Origin: Adineta ricciae
Taxonomy: Eukaryota; Rotifera; Eurotatoria; Adinetida; Adinetidae
DNA: 64,000 bases
Assembly (NCBI GenBank): GCA_905250025.1
Contig: CAJNOJ010000086.1
Coordinates: 124,001 to 188,000, forward strand
Direction: 5' to 3'
The notes beneath the pieces were generated by a model. The model was not told the origin of the DNA, searched no databases, and saw only the letters and a list, made by a program, of their open reading frames with translations. Shown here in pieces: positions 1 to 10,845 of the stretch (positions within the stretch are counted from its first letter, which is position 1; each line of letters opens with the position of its first letter). The position numbers and the translations under genes were made by a program.

Positions 1-1944
1 ACGTATTAATGGACCACCTGAGTCGCCCTGACATGAGTCCGTCCGTGTATCACGACTCATTGCACATATTTGTCTTGCTTGATCCATCGGATTTCCTCGT
101 TTTGCCCATACACCGCATCCTGGACCACCATGGAAATCACTATTCTGATCAAGAATTTCTATAATAGCTTCTTGCAATTGGGGAGCAATGCGCTTTGTCG
201 CACTACTGGTGTAACCCCAGCCAGCTATTTGTACAAGTTGGCCAATTCGGGGGTCTTGAGAATGATCAGCACTGGGTAAACAGATAGGATAAACAGACGA
301 AGTGATTTGTGCTGGTTTACTTAGCTTTATTATAGCAATATCATTGATTAATTTGGTCGAACTGTATTGTTCGTGTCGGAAAACTCGATCGATATTATAT
401 CTTTGAACAGTAGCTAACCGTGATTGACGTAAATTCAATAATCCAGCTACCACTTGGTAGGCACTTGTTGATGAACCTGGTGTATCGAAGCAGTGCGCAG
501 CAGTGACCACATGAAGAGAATCGATCAGAGTGCCGCCACACTAGATTCAAGATATACTACCTGACACTGATTCATTTGCGAATACTTACAAAATGTGATT
601 CACGGTTTTGCACTGAAACAATCCACGGCCACGTGTGACTGTTAACTGGTTGACCATTGACAACCCGATCACCATAGTCAAGGCGAGATTTAATTTCACA
701 GATGCCACAAGTACTCAGCGGTGGTGATGTTGTACTGACAGGGAGGGAATCTAGATGTTATTTAGCATGAAACAGACTAAATAAACTATTTCGATAAACA
801 ATGTACCAGAAAATTGACATCTGGCACCACTGTAACGATATGGACACTCGCATGTGAACTGGTTATGTTTCCTCGTGTAAACACAAGTACCACCATTGAG
901 ACAAGGATTATTTGATAAGCATGGATTCCATGATCGTGGGGCAATGGTGGTCGATGTTGGTCCAGAAGAAATTTGACAATTTTCACCTGAATGTCCAGGA
1001 AAACAGACACAATAATACGTAGCATCGTGACGATAATAGCATAGTCCAGTATTGTTACAAGGCATGCGTAGGCATGGATTAGCTGGCAAAGAATAATAGA
1101 TATATTTTCCGACCATTTAAACAGGAGTACTTACGTAGCGAACAAGTGTTACCCAACCATTGGCCCCAAGAATCACACTGACATTCATATTTATTATCAC
1201 TGAGTGATAAACATTGACCACCATTGTGGCAGACGATTGATCCACAATCTATATTATGAGCAATCATTTATTCAAAGAATAGTTTGAAACACTCTTACTT
1301 ATGTCTGCATTTCGTGTGGGTGGAAGGTAAGGAGCAGGAATCCCATTAGATTGATTCTTATCTGCGTCAAGATTTCTAACATCGTATATGAATTGTACTT
1401 TCACACCTTCAATATGCACATGACTAAATCTTGATGCCGATGAAAATTTCAGTAGATAACATTGAGAGTTCGGTGGATCATTAAAAACTAATGTCGAATC
1501 ACGAGTTTTTCTGGCCTGCAGTGCCAATCGTGGTTGATCAGGTACAGTCAACGTTGCCCTATCGATTGATTGAATTTGATAAACGACAACTGATTTAACT
1601 AGGTACATTGATGGATTTATCGGACAATAGACCGATGATGACGGCGAAGAATAGTTATTATGCACACGATAGCCAGGTATCGAAAACAGTTGTTGTTTAA
1701 CTAATGTGATAGTTTGAATTAGCATATTTACTGCATCTTTTATGCGTTTTCATATGAGTTTACCTGAACTTTTATTATCTTGTCTTGCATGTATACGTGA
1801 CGATCTATGCAATGCACTCAACTGAAGAATAGATAAACAAAAATAGAGAAATGACAAGTTCAAACATGATTGTTAGCTACATACAGTGCTTCTAATAATT
1901 TCCTGATTACTGAAAATGATGATCAAAAGTAACAAACAATTCAT
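1..1944 (-). CDS. Secreted EGF-domain trypsin-like serine protease (3' end cut by window edge)
   Basis: Seven coding exons were read by splicing: 1885-1944, 1764-1821, 1299-1730, 1135-1248, 807-1082, 590-750 and <1-540, with GT-AG introns of about 49-61 nt. The start at 1944 gives a short hydrophobic signal peptide (MNCLLLLIIIFSNQ). Exon 3 encodes about 140 residues that I do not recognise. Three EGF-like modules follow (IVCHNGGQC; MPCNNTGLC; NNPCLNGGTC), then a chymotrypsin-fold domain. The activation site reads R-VVNG, the histidine sits in VTAAHC, the aspartate in NDIAIIKL and the serine in CQGDSGGP near position 20. An Asp six residues before that Ser predicts trypsin-like specificity (family knowledge). 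The protein is probably secreted; its substrate is unknown. It diverges from the channel gene at 2255 across a 310 bp spacer. The C-terminus lies outside the window. Confidence 0.88.
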
Positions 1945-2254
1945 TGTAAACTTGTTTATGGCATGTTCGAAAAAAGTGAAGCCATAGAATCGTATCAATA
2001 TGTTCACTTCTGTTTTTGATTGTATTCAAACAGAATATAAACATGTTTTTCGGATAAAAACTGGCATATGACAATGACATACATGTGGTTATGTTTAATT
2101 GGAACGAACTTTCTCGGAACAAAGTCTCAACTCGACTTGAGTCTATCTAGATTATGAATATCTCTCTTTATCGTTGTTTTTTTCTCGCATCTGTTCGCCT
2201 CCGAATAGATCTGTGCGATTCGCACGAGTTAATTAAAATCTAATTTTCTTCGTA
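1945..2254. promoter_or_regulatory. Divergent intergenic region between protease and channel genes
   Basis: This 310 bp AT-rich spacer separates two start codons on opposite strands, so it should hold both promoters. I see no clear TATA box or other defined element. A minus-strand open frame overlapping 1907-2122 is most likely chance. Confidence 0.4.
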
Positions 2255-3359
2255 ATGTCATCTGCGATTCAGAAAGAAGTCGAAATATACGTTATCTTTT
2301 GTAAATTAACTAGCGTGAACACTTTGCAAGGAAAATTCGAAGGTGAAGTTGATATTGTTTCATCATGGCTAGATAATATTCATGGAAATTACGATCGTGA
2401 TCGACATTGGAATCCTGAACTTGTCTATGAGAATTCCATAGATAAAGACGTTAAGATTCGAACGCGTGTAGAAGTCAAACCGCATAATAACGATGAACAT
2501 CAATCTGTGCGCGTTGTACAATATCAAAAGATCATCGGCACATTTTCCGAATGGCTGCATATCAGACAATTTCCATTTGACGTTCAAAAAATCGGTACAT
2601 AGAAACTGAGAGTTATGCTCGACAAGTATTCTTTACCTTCTAGGTGTTCTAATCACAAGTCTCCATCCGATAACTCGTATTAAATTCATTGGTAAACAAG
2701 AATATTGTTATCTAGCTCAAAAAGCAATCCGTGAAAACGATACGTGGGATTTTAATCAAACTGTATCAATCAATTATAGCACCTACCAAGAACATACTCC
2801 CTACTTACGTTCGCAACAGTATCCATTGATTAAATTAAATGCTTTAATAGCTCGTAAAAGTCAATTCTATCTTACGAATTTAATCTTACCATTATTCTTA
2901 GTAACATCAACTGTATTCGTTTCATTTACGCATGACCCGGCAGCCGTTGGTTCACGTCTTTCAGCATGTGCAACAACACTTCTCACATCCATTAATTTTC
3001 GTTTTGTTATACATAATTACCTTCCCAACATTCCCTATTCCACCTATCTCGACATGTATTCCATGGGTTCCATTGTTTTCATAACTTTGGTCTTCGGTTG
3101 GCATGCGTACAGCATCAGACAATTAAACAAGCTGACCTATGCACTGTTAGATATCTACGTTTTATCTTTATTCGGAGCGACTTATTTGATAGGACATGTG
3201 TTATTCATCATATTTGCATGGGTTCTACCAAAGCGACGGCAACGACTCTTTCTAAAGAAGACACCTCAGACAATGATGACATCCGATGAAAAACAACTAA
3301 TCGAGTTAGAACATCTGCTTGGTTATGAACGTAGTATGGATAAGAAAGTTGTTGATTAG
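2255..3359 (+). CDS. Pentameric ligand-gated ion channel subunit lacking the Cys-loop cysteines
   Basis: Exons 2255-2594 and 2644-3359 join across a 49 nt intron to give 351 aa. The N-terminal half is the beta-sandwich ligand-binding domain, with the channel-family motif FPFDVQ. In this superfamily a Cys should follow that motif; the spliced sequence reads FPFDVQKIGVLITSL, and the partner Cys is also absent. Four hydrophobic segments follow: M1 with its proline (NLILPLFL), a pore-like M2 (PAAVGSRLSACATTLLTS), M3 (MYSMGSIVFITLVFGWHAY) and M4 (LFGATYLIGHVLFIIFAWV). The M3-M4 loop is short, as in bacterial homologues. No obvious signal peptide is present at the chosen ATG, so an upstream exon may be missing. 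Ligand and ion selectivity cannot be read. A Cys-less channel suggests an ancient or bacterial-type lineage (inference). Confidence 0.85.
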
Positions 3360-3418
3360 ATTGAAAATAGAACAGATTTACTTTCTCTTCAGTTATTGTT
3401 CGATCTGTTAGAGAAAAT

Positions 3419-6332
3419 TTACGGATAAAATGTTTTATTCTCTTGAGACATGTTGATTAACAATTGTGTCGGAGCAAAACGGTCACCATACTTCAATTGA
3501 TAGTTGTACATTAAATCGACTATATTAAAAATACCGAAGGTATCCATGAAGTGAAATGGACCTAGAATTAACGACTAGAATATAGTGAAAGGTTTCTCGC
3601 GGATGTGCACGTACCGCCTTTCATTGGAGGAAAACCAAGACCGAATACAGCACCTATGTCACCATCAGTCTAAAATGAGAAGACCAGCGTGATTTAGATT
3701 GATTGTTTTGGCAAGACTTACAGGTGAAGTGATGATATTTTCTTCGAGACAACGGGCAGCTTCATTCAGCAGACGAAGGGCTATACGCCATTGAATATGT
3801 TCCATTGTTGATCTAGTAAAATATTCATTCTAATGAATTTATTGCTCGTATTCTCTTTACCTTTCTTTTTTCTCGATCGAAATATTCTTCAATATCTCTC
3901 TGATCTTCGGATTATTCTCTTTCTTATTATCTTTGAAATAGATATATAGCCCTTGTCCTGATTTTCTACCAAACAGTTTATGTTTTACGAATATTTGTAA
4001 TAGCTGAATGATAGACGAGTCAATAAGAGGTTCGCCAAAAATCTCCCGGAAACGATAAACACAACCAGCAATAATATCAATACCGAACTCATCCAGTAAA
4101 CTCGCTAAACCGATATGAAAACCGAATTTTCTCGTCACGTGATCAATATCTTTTGGTGTTAATCCTTCTTTAAGCAAAGAAAGTATTTCCACGCAGGCGA
4201 ATATCACTAATCTTGTTGTATAAAACCCAGGTCCATCATTAACTACGATCACGAGTTTGCCTTGTTTGAGACCAAGATTGATTGCGGAACAAACCGTGTC
4301 ATCGGATGTTTGTCTAGTTCGAACAATTTCCAGTAATTCAACTTTTTCAACCGGAGAAAAATAATGCATGCCAATAACCTACGACAAGTATTTGTGATAG
4401 AATCCAGTAGAGTACATTGAAACCATGTCTCACCTTCTCCGGACGATGACTCTGTACAGCAATTTCGTGTATCGATATTGTCGATGTGTTCGAAGCATAA
4501 ATGCAATGTTCTGGAATGAGTTGTTCGAGTTGATCAAGAATCTTTTGTTTTAGTCGAGCATCTTCAAAAACTGCTTCAATGACAAAATCGCATTGGTCAA
4601 AACCATCGAATGTTGTTTGACATTTTAAGTGTGACAATATTCGAGAGTAATCAGCTCTAGAATACATAATATAAACAATCGTTCAGAACAGTGTTGTTCT
4701 CTTTAATTTTCACTACTGTGTAGTCCGGTTTCGTTTGACGGAGTTCTGATAAGTGGTTTCTATTTGCGATCGAGCACGAGAAAGGGAATCTGATAATGAG
4801 TCCTGTAGAATCACTTGCAAATCTTTGTCAATAGACACATTTGCGATTCCTGAACCAATTGGGTCAGCGCCAACAATAGCAAATGTCCTAGAAACATTAA
4901 TGATGCATAGTAGTAATCCAGTTGAATCTTACTTGACTTCTCTTTGTGCTTTCCCATATTTGTTCTTTTTACATTCAGTGCGTCCATGAAATAAACTAAT
5001 CAATGCTTTCGACTCGTTGGTCATACCAAGATCCGCAAAAGCCTGTAGAAACACATAAGAGTTTAATTTCTTCCGATGAACGGATTTGAAAGCAATTACT
5101 TCTGCTTCCGCATTGAATCCAACTGTTGTACCACGCTCGAGCGTTTGCTTGATGACCTAAACCAGACATTCTCTATTCTAGCACTGATCACAGTTGAAAT
5201 TGATACAAACATCAAGAATTCTCAACGGTGCAGGATACACGCCTTGAGTTTGTGCTATCACTTTCGCTTGTGCTTGCGATAATATATAATTGCGAACGTG
5301 GCTATTCGATATTATCTTAGACTTAATATCTATTGTAAATACTGACTATTTGTGTCAAAAATTATCCTTTTGATATTCTTACTTTCCATGAGACTAGGTT
5401 GTCGATGACTCAGTCCTTTTGAAATTTGTTGACTGAAACAAATCGAATTATTACAAGTTTACAATGAAAGATTGGATGTATGTTAACAGAAGAATTACTT
5501 GACTTTTTCTATGGCAATTGCACATAAATGCTCGATGTTGTCTTCATCCGTGCCGACAGGTTCGACTAGAACATCGATTAAACCAAGTGCTTTCGCTTGT
5601 TTTGGTTTGATTTCTCTTCCAGTTAACAGAAGATCGAGAGCATCCGTTAACAAAAGTTCTCGTAAAAGTCTTTGTGTACCCCCTGCACCAGGTAATAATC
5701 CTAATTTGACTTCCGGTAGACCAAATGTAGTTCTTTTATCATTCAATGCAACACGATAGTGACACGCCAAAGCGACCTGACAGCAGGAATGCTTTTCACA
5801 AACACAGATTCAGTGTGTAGATACACGTACTTCAAATCCACCGCCCAGACATGAACCAGCGATCGCTGCGACAATCGGTTTTGATGATTGTTCAATTTGA
5901 TCCATAACTTCTTGTCCGCGACGTGACATTTCATAAAGTTCATCACGTGATTTAGCAGATTCAAGCATACTAAAGATCGAAATATGTATTTTGAAGTGTA
6001 GATCATCCTTTCTAACTTGATATCTGCTCCAGCAATAAATGAGCCGGGTTTCGCTGAGATAACAACGATTCCTTGAACATTTTCATCATTTCTCAAATGA
6101 GTAAACAATGGCACAAATTCGTTCATCATCGCTTGTGATAATGTGTTGACCTTAGTTGATAGGAGATGTGAACATGAAACCTTCATTAATTCAAGTTTCT
6201 CACTTTAGCATTTTCTTGATTAAATTCTACAACGGCAATGGTTCCTTGACGTCTAATTTTGAGATTTTTCAAATCAGCTAAATCATTTTCATATTTTGAA
6301 ATAATCAAACATATGCAAAGTAACTCACTCAT
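3419..6332 (-). CDS. HADHA: Trifunctional enzyme alpha-subunit-like: enoyl-CoA hydratase / 3-hydroxyacyl-CoA dehydrogenase
   Basis: Fifteen exons read to about 700 aa: 6329-6332, 6204-6277, 6017-6150, 5831-5969, 5499-5776, 5383-5432, 5211-5266 (or 5272), 5100-5156, 4933-5042, 4717-4887, 4434-4656, 3861-4378, 3722-3812, 3615-3669 and 3419-3561. The hydratase domain shows FIAGADINML, CLGGGFEVALACHYR and LPEVKLGLLPGAGGTQR, keeping the catalytic glutamates. The dehydrogenase domain shows IEAVFED, SNTSTISI, GMHYFSPV (catalytic His) and NDGPGFYTTR, and the C-terminal domain shows GDIGAVFGLGFPP. Order and length match animal HADHA, which acts in fatty-acid beta-oxidation. Two oddities: the NAD motif reads GADPIGSG where GAGLMGAG is usual, and the first coding exon is only four nucleotides, giving no visible mitochondrial presequence. 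An undetected 5' exon would explain the latter. Confidence 0.9.
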
Positions 6333-6981
6333 ATTTGTTCAATCGATTCTATCAAATGCAGCTCTATCTATGGACTTCAAAACGAACTGAAGATAAATTT
6401 TCATGTCTGCAATTTACCCTTACAAACTTACGACTAACCAATGGAAATCTAGATAGACAATTTGTATCAAATTCGAAATAGATCTGTAGCAAAAGTGCTT
6501 CTTTTCATTTGTATTCAACACTTCCTTCCATTGGTAAGTCGAAACAACATTTCAAAACTTTCTCTTCGGATAATTAATGCTTTGAGTTCTTGCAACAACA
6601 GTAATCAGTGAAAAGCAATCGGAATTTGCAAGACAATTTTCACATCCGACATTCGACATTATTCATCTAAGAAATATGTATTTGACTCAAAATCCTCTCT
6701 TCCACGATCCGTATCGGAACGAATTAACTAACAAGCATTTCGAAACTATATGAACTGTGAAATACGAAAACAGTGACATACAATTCTCGAAGTCATATGA
6801 TAATGAAGTGAATAACACGAAAATATTTTCCTAGGTAGTAGACATACATCGTCATTCTTTATTAATTAGAAATCAAATTAAATAAATAATTAAAATAAAA
6901 AAAACAAATTGATGTTACGTAATTGCTGACTAGATTTGCTAGACAAGGAAGAACAGAGACATACGCATAGGTAATTATCAA
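6333..6981. other. Intergenic region, no gene seen
   Basis: About 650 bp of AT-rich sequence lies between the HADHA start and the 3' end of the phosphodiesterase gene. It should contain the HADHA promoter and the upstream gene's 3' UTR. An A-rich run lies near 6890-6905. I see no open frame or repeat structure worth naming. Confidence 0.5.
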
Positions 6982-8573
6982 TTAGTTTAGAAAGAAATCA
7001 TGTTTGAATGACGCTAGATAAGTTTGTAAACGAGTTGGATAATCGGTCATCACCCCGGTGACAGACATTTTCTTGAAAGCATATTCGAATTCTTCGTTGT
7101 TATTCAGTATCCAAACGTAGACCTAGAATTCAAATTCGAAAATAGACTTCTAGTCGGAGAAGAGGAAACAACATACGGGAATACCACGGCGTTGTAGATG
7201 TTTGAACATTTTTCTGTTGTTCAAAGCTCTAAAGCGAACTACAATGAATGTGAATAGCGCAAAGAAGAGACATTACCGTTCCGCAATGTAGTACATAACT
7301 CGGAATTTAAAAGTCAAATTTGCAGTTGTTTTTCTAAAGAGAAATATCGGAATTTCCAACATATCAATCTCAAATGGATTTGTCTTCATACCGGAAAACT
7401 TCACCGGGAATCGGAACCTCAAAAGCACCTGAAAGTACAAGAGAAAACGTCAACTGTTAGACAAACATATTTGATTTTCATTTACCGGCTTGCAATGGAA
7501 TGAAAGGCAGTAATCCAAACCAATAGGATATGACTATACCAGCTGCTTCTTTCATGGAGCAAAAGCGAACAATACGCGGATTCTAGCAGAGGAAATGCTA
7601 ATCATTTGACTGAATGAACAGATTCTAATCCTACTTGAGCAGACAATTTCTTGCATGTAGTATGATTGAAACTTCCCCAATAAGTTAAATGTTCCCGATT
7701 ATAATCTTGAACAAGTTTTGAGATCTAAAATTGATTGATACAAGATCAAATCAATCCTTGTTTCGATATATGTCATGTTCGAATGTGACCTTGATGCACT
7801 TCCTGTTATCTCACTCATTAGAAATGAATACCTGTAAATTTGATATGGGATAATTACCTGTCGTATAAGTTCGTCGTTATTCTCTTTGACATCAATGTTA
7901 ATTGGAGTAGTTGGATAACGCTCGAAGACATCCTTCAGCAATGGTATACGCAATAATCCGTCCGTTTTTGTCACATCATCACAAGTGATAGTTGTACCTG
8001 AATATTGACAATATTGATCCTATCAAAATCATTTATTTGCGTTACTCGGCTCGTAATAGAGTTGTACACTACTGCTTATCACTGGTAAATCCTGAAGGAT
8101 AAAATGTTCGTCAATTGAATTCGTTCATGTACAAGAACTTACGTCATAGTTCATATCTCGAATGAATCCGTTTTGACCCGTTGTTCTGTTTATGGCAAAA
8201 TCGTGATGAACGACGACCTGATCGTCTTTAGTTAAATGACAGTCTAATTCCAGCATCTCTACTCCGTTGCTTAATCCCCTATTAGAGAAAAGCTAATCAT
8301 TTGTAATTCAAAGAGTACTTTCAAAAATACTTGTCAAATGCAAGTAAGGAATTTTCGATGGATTCTGCTGCCCCTGAAAATCAAATAAACAATTCGTGTC
8401 TGTGTATATGTATGTCAATATGCTCTGATTTTACCGCCTCGGTGGGCTATGTTTCGAACAATAAACGCTGGTCGGTGCCGTTTGTGAATCCATACTGGCT
8501 TTCGAAGTAAGATAAACGATACGATTATGTAAACGACGGGAACCGTCAGAAAAGATAGGTACACCAGTGACAT
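6982..8573 (-). CDS. Glycerophosphodiester phosphodiesterase (GDPD1/4-like), N-terminal membrane anchor
   Basis: This intron-rich gene was read exon by exon. Translation starts at 8573 and gives an N-terminal transmembrane helix (LSFLTVPVVYIIVSFILL). The GDPD catalytic signature follows: NIAHRGGAAESIENSLLAFD, then MLELDCHLTKDDQVVVHHDF, which carries the Glu, Asp and His that bind metal and substrate in this family. Further segments are TTITCDDV, PLLKDVFERYP and INIDVKENNDELI, a barrel strand carrying the Asp-Lys pair. The C-terminus VYVWILNNNEEF...GVMTDYPTRLQTYL is typical of animal GDPD1-type enzymes. The reaction hydrolyses glycerophosphodiesters or lysophospholipids at membranes (family knowledge). 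The stop is at 6982. Several introns are about 50 nt, and not every boundary was fixed. The gene diverges from CEP43 across 318 bp. Confidence 0.87.
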
Positions 8574-8891
8574 GAACAAGGACAAGAGCAACCAAATATG
8601 ATATTTTATTTCATCATCTATTCATTGACGTTCTGTTCTGCATGCAGAGTTCTCTCTGATTCATAAAGAAATTCAATTGGTAGTTCGATCTAGTGACATC
8701 TATAAGTTATTTACTAGACGTTGATCAAACAAGTATTCCCTTGATAATACCGGAACTTCTTCACAATCTTCTTATTAACCAAAATAAGAAATCTTTAATT
8801 GTTTTCTCCGTCGTTGTCATGACGGCAGAATGAATTTTAACTAGACGAAAATATCTCGACACGATTACTACAAATAAGCGATTAAGAGGCG
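8574..8891. promoter_or_regulatory. Divergent promoter region between GDPD and CEP43
   Basis: This is a 318 bp spacer between two start codons on opposite strands. It should contain both promoters and 5' UTRs. No specific element could be identified by eye. Confidence 0.4.
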
Positions 8892-10306
8892 ATGACGGAT
8901 GTAATGAATATTCCAACGGGCACTTCCAATAGCGATGATCTCAGTGAACAACGTTTTAGTAACGAATCCGAATTACGAGATTTAGTGTGTCAATCGCTTG
9001 AGAATGATGGCATTTTAACACGCATCAAAGCCGAATTACGTGCAGCTGTTTTTAAAACGATCGAAAAAGCAACGAATTCTACATCGATTAATGTACGTCC
9101 AACTGCCTATGACGGAATAACCGGTCGTATCTGTCGTGCACTTGTTCTCGAGTGGTTGGAACACTCACGTTTATTCTACACAGAAGATGTTTTAAAAACT
9201 GAAACCACAGGTCCGAATCATCCACCACCATTAACCCAAGCTGAACTATTGGAACAATTGCACTTGAAATCGACTCCATCAACGCCACTTTTACATGTGC
9301 TGGTTCATCAAAGTCAAAATCCTGTCAAAGAGGTAATTGTACTAGTAATGTCTCCGAAACAACATGAACAAGTTCTTTCATCTCCTCTAGACTGTTTCAA
9401 CAATCAGTGCTCTTCCTGATTATATTCAACAGTCAATAGATCGTCAATTTCCCAATGAAAAAATCAATGATCTCAGTCGTTTACGCGAACATTTTCGTTC
9501 GCTATTTTCAGCTGCATTTGACAGCACTATCCTAGATGTATTTCTCACCAAACATATTCCCCCATCGTCAACATCATTCTCGAAGCGTGATTACGAAGAG
9601 ATTTGTCTTCAATGGATGCAAGCATGTGCTAAAGCATTAGTACGGCAGACCAATCCACCAAAGCAAGTGTCAGCACTGTAAGCATTTGATTTGAAGAGAA
9701 AAACAAAGTTGACTATCATTCTTTAAACGATTTAGAGTTTTCACTCAAGTGATGAATTCAAAAAATACAGTTGATGAAAGTACGCAACGGATTACTCAGG
9801 CTGCTCGTTCAATGTCACCAGCGCAAGAATCGAAATCAGCATCATCGGCGTCGTCTTCTTCTTCATCGCCACCGCCGGACAATCCTCGTAACAACCCATT
9901 TAATTTTCCATTACCAACCACGATCGACAAAAACAAAAGTACTATTAAAACAATAGTCGATATTATTCCACCGTCACTAGTAAATTTCGATCAAGAAAGT
10001 AACAACGGCGAAGAGGACGAAGAAGACGATACATCAGCTTCGTTTTTCTCCAAACGGAACGCGACGCCGGCTCAGTTGAATAGCTTGAAAACTATTGACC
10101 ATATTGTTCAAGGTGATATTACCCCACGTACTCGAACAACCGTTCAAAACCCGCCGAATAGTGGTGCTAGAAATCTTCCAGTTGAATATGATGATGAAAG
10201 TATGAGTCAAAGTATAAGTCATAGTATCATTAGCAGTGTTGATGATATCACCGTTGACAAGACTTCCGCCAATGCTGCTAATATAGATTTTCTCGAAGAT
10301 TTTTAA
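8892..10306 (+). CDS. CEP43: Centrosomal protein FOP / CEP43 homologue
   Basis: Exons 8892-9332, 9391-9677 and 9736-10306 join in frame to 432 aa. Residues about 27-55 (ELRDLVCQSLENDGILTRIK, then AELRAAVF) closely match the N-terminus of vertebrate FOP, followed by a LisH-type dimerisation region. FOP anchors proteins at centrioles and the ciliary base (family knowledge). The middle is rich in Ser and Pro (a run of serines near 9850-9870). The C-terminal third is acidic and low in predicted structure, with an EEDEEDD cluster and repeats of S-x-S-x-S-H. A second predicted helical region, coded around 9440-9650, is less conserved. The first ATG in the open frame was used, since the FOP homology starts shortly after it. 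An AATAAA at 10507 is a plausible polyadenylation signal. Confidence 0.85.
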
Positions 10307-10845
10307 ATATAAACGAAAAAGTGAATTCTATTGGATGAATCGTTTTCCATTTGTAGCGACTGTGGAATTAAGCATAGTCGATTTTCTTTTTTCTTATAGA
10401 AACAGTGCTTTTTTACGTATATGATGAGCGAATTGCAGACTATCGAATGTTTTGTACTTTGAATTTTTTTATCACGAATGATCTCAGGCTTTAATTAACT
10501 CGGTTGAATAAAATTTTTCAGCAAAAAACGATTTATCGATCTTAGTTACTTATTTGAATGAGATGTCATCTTCAATTTTATATAATGAAAAACAATCTGT
10601 CGTACGGCTTCTCGTTGATCAGAATTCATTATTTATCGTACTTGTTGGACATCCCTGATGTGTTTGAGATGCTAATCCAATGATCACACAATACTTTCTT
10701 TATTGCTTTTTCAGCTAGTAAAAAAATAAAATTTACGAAACAAACGCGAATAATATCAAATATAAAATGAGAGTAGAAAATAATTTAGAGTCATGGAAAA
10801 ATCGAAGAGATTAGCATTGTGAGACACTTATCTATGAAAAATTAT
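10307..10845. other. Convergent 3' intergenic region (CEP43 / OSCP1)
   Basis: This 539 bp AT-rich spacer separates two converging genes and should hold both 3' UTRs. AATAAA is present on the plus strand at 10507. No coding potential or repeat was seen. Confidence 0.5.
10507..10512 (+). terminator. Probable polyadenylation signal of CEP43
   Basis: AATAAA lies about 200 nt after the CEP43 stop codon in an AT-rich stretch. Confidence 0.4.
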
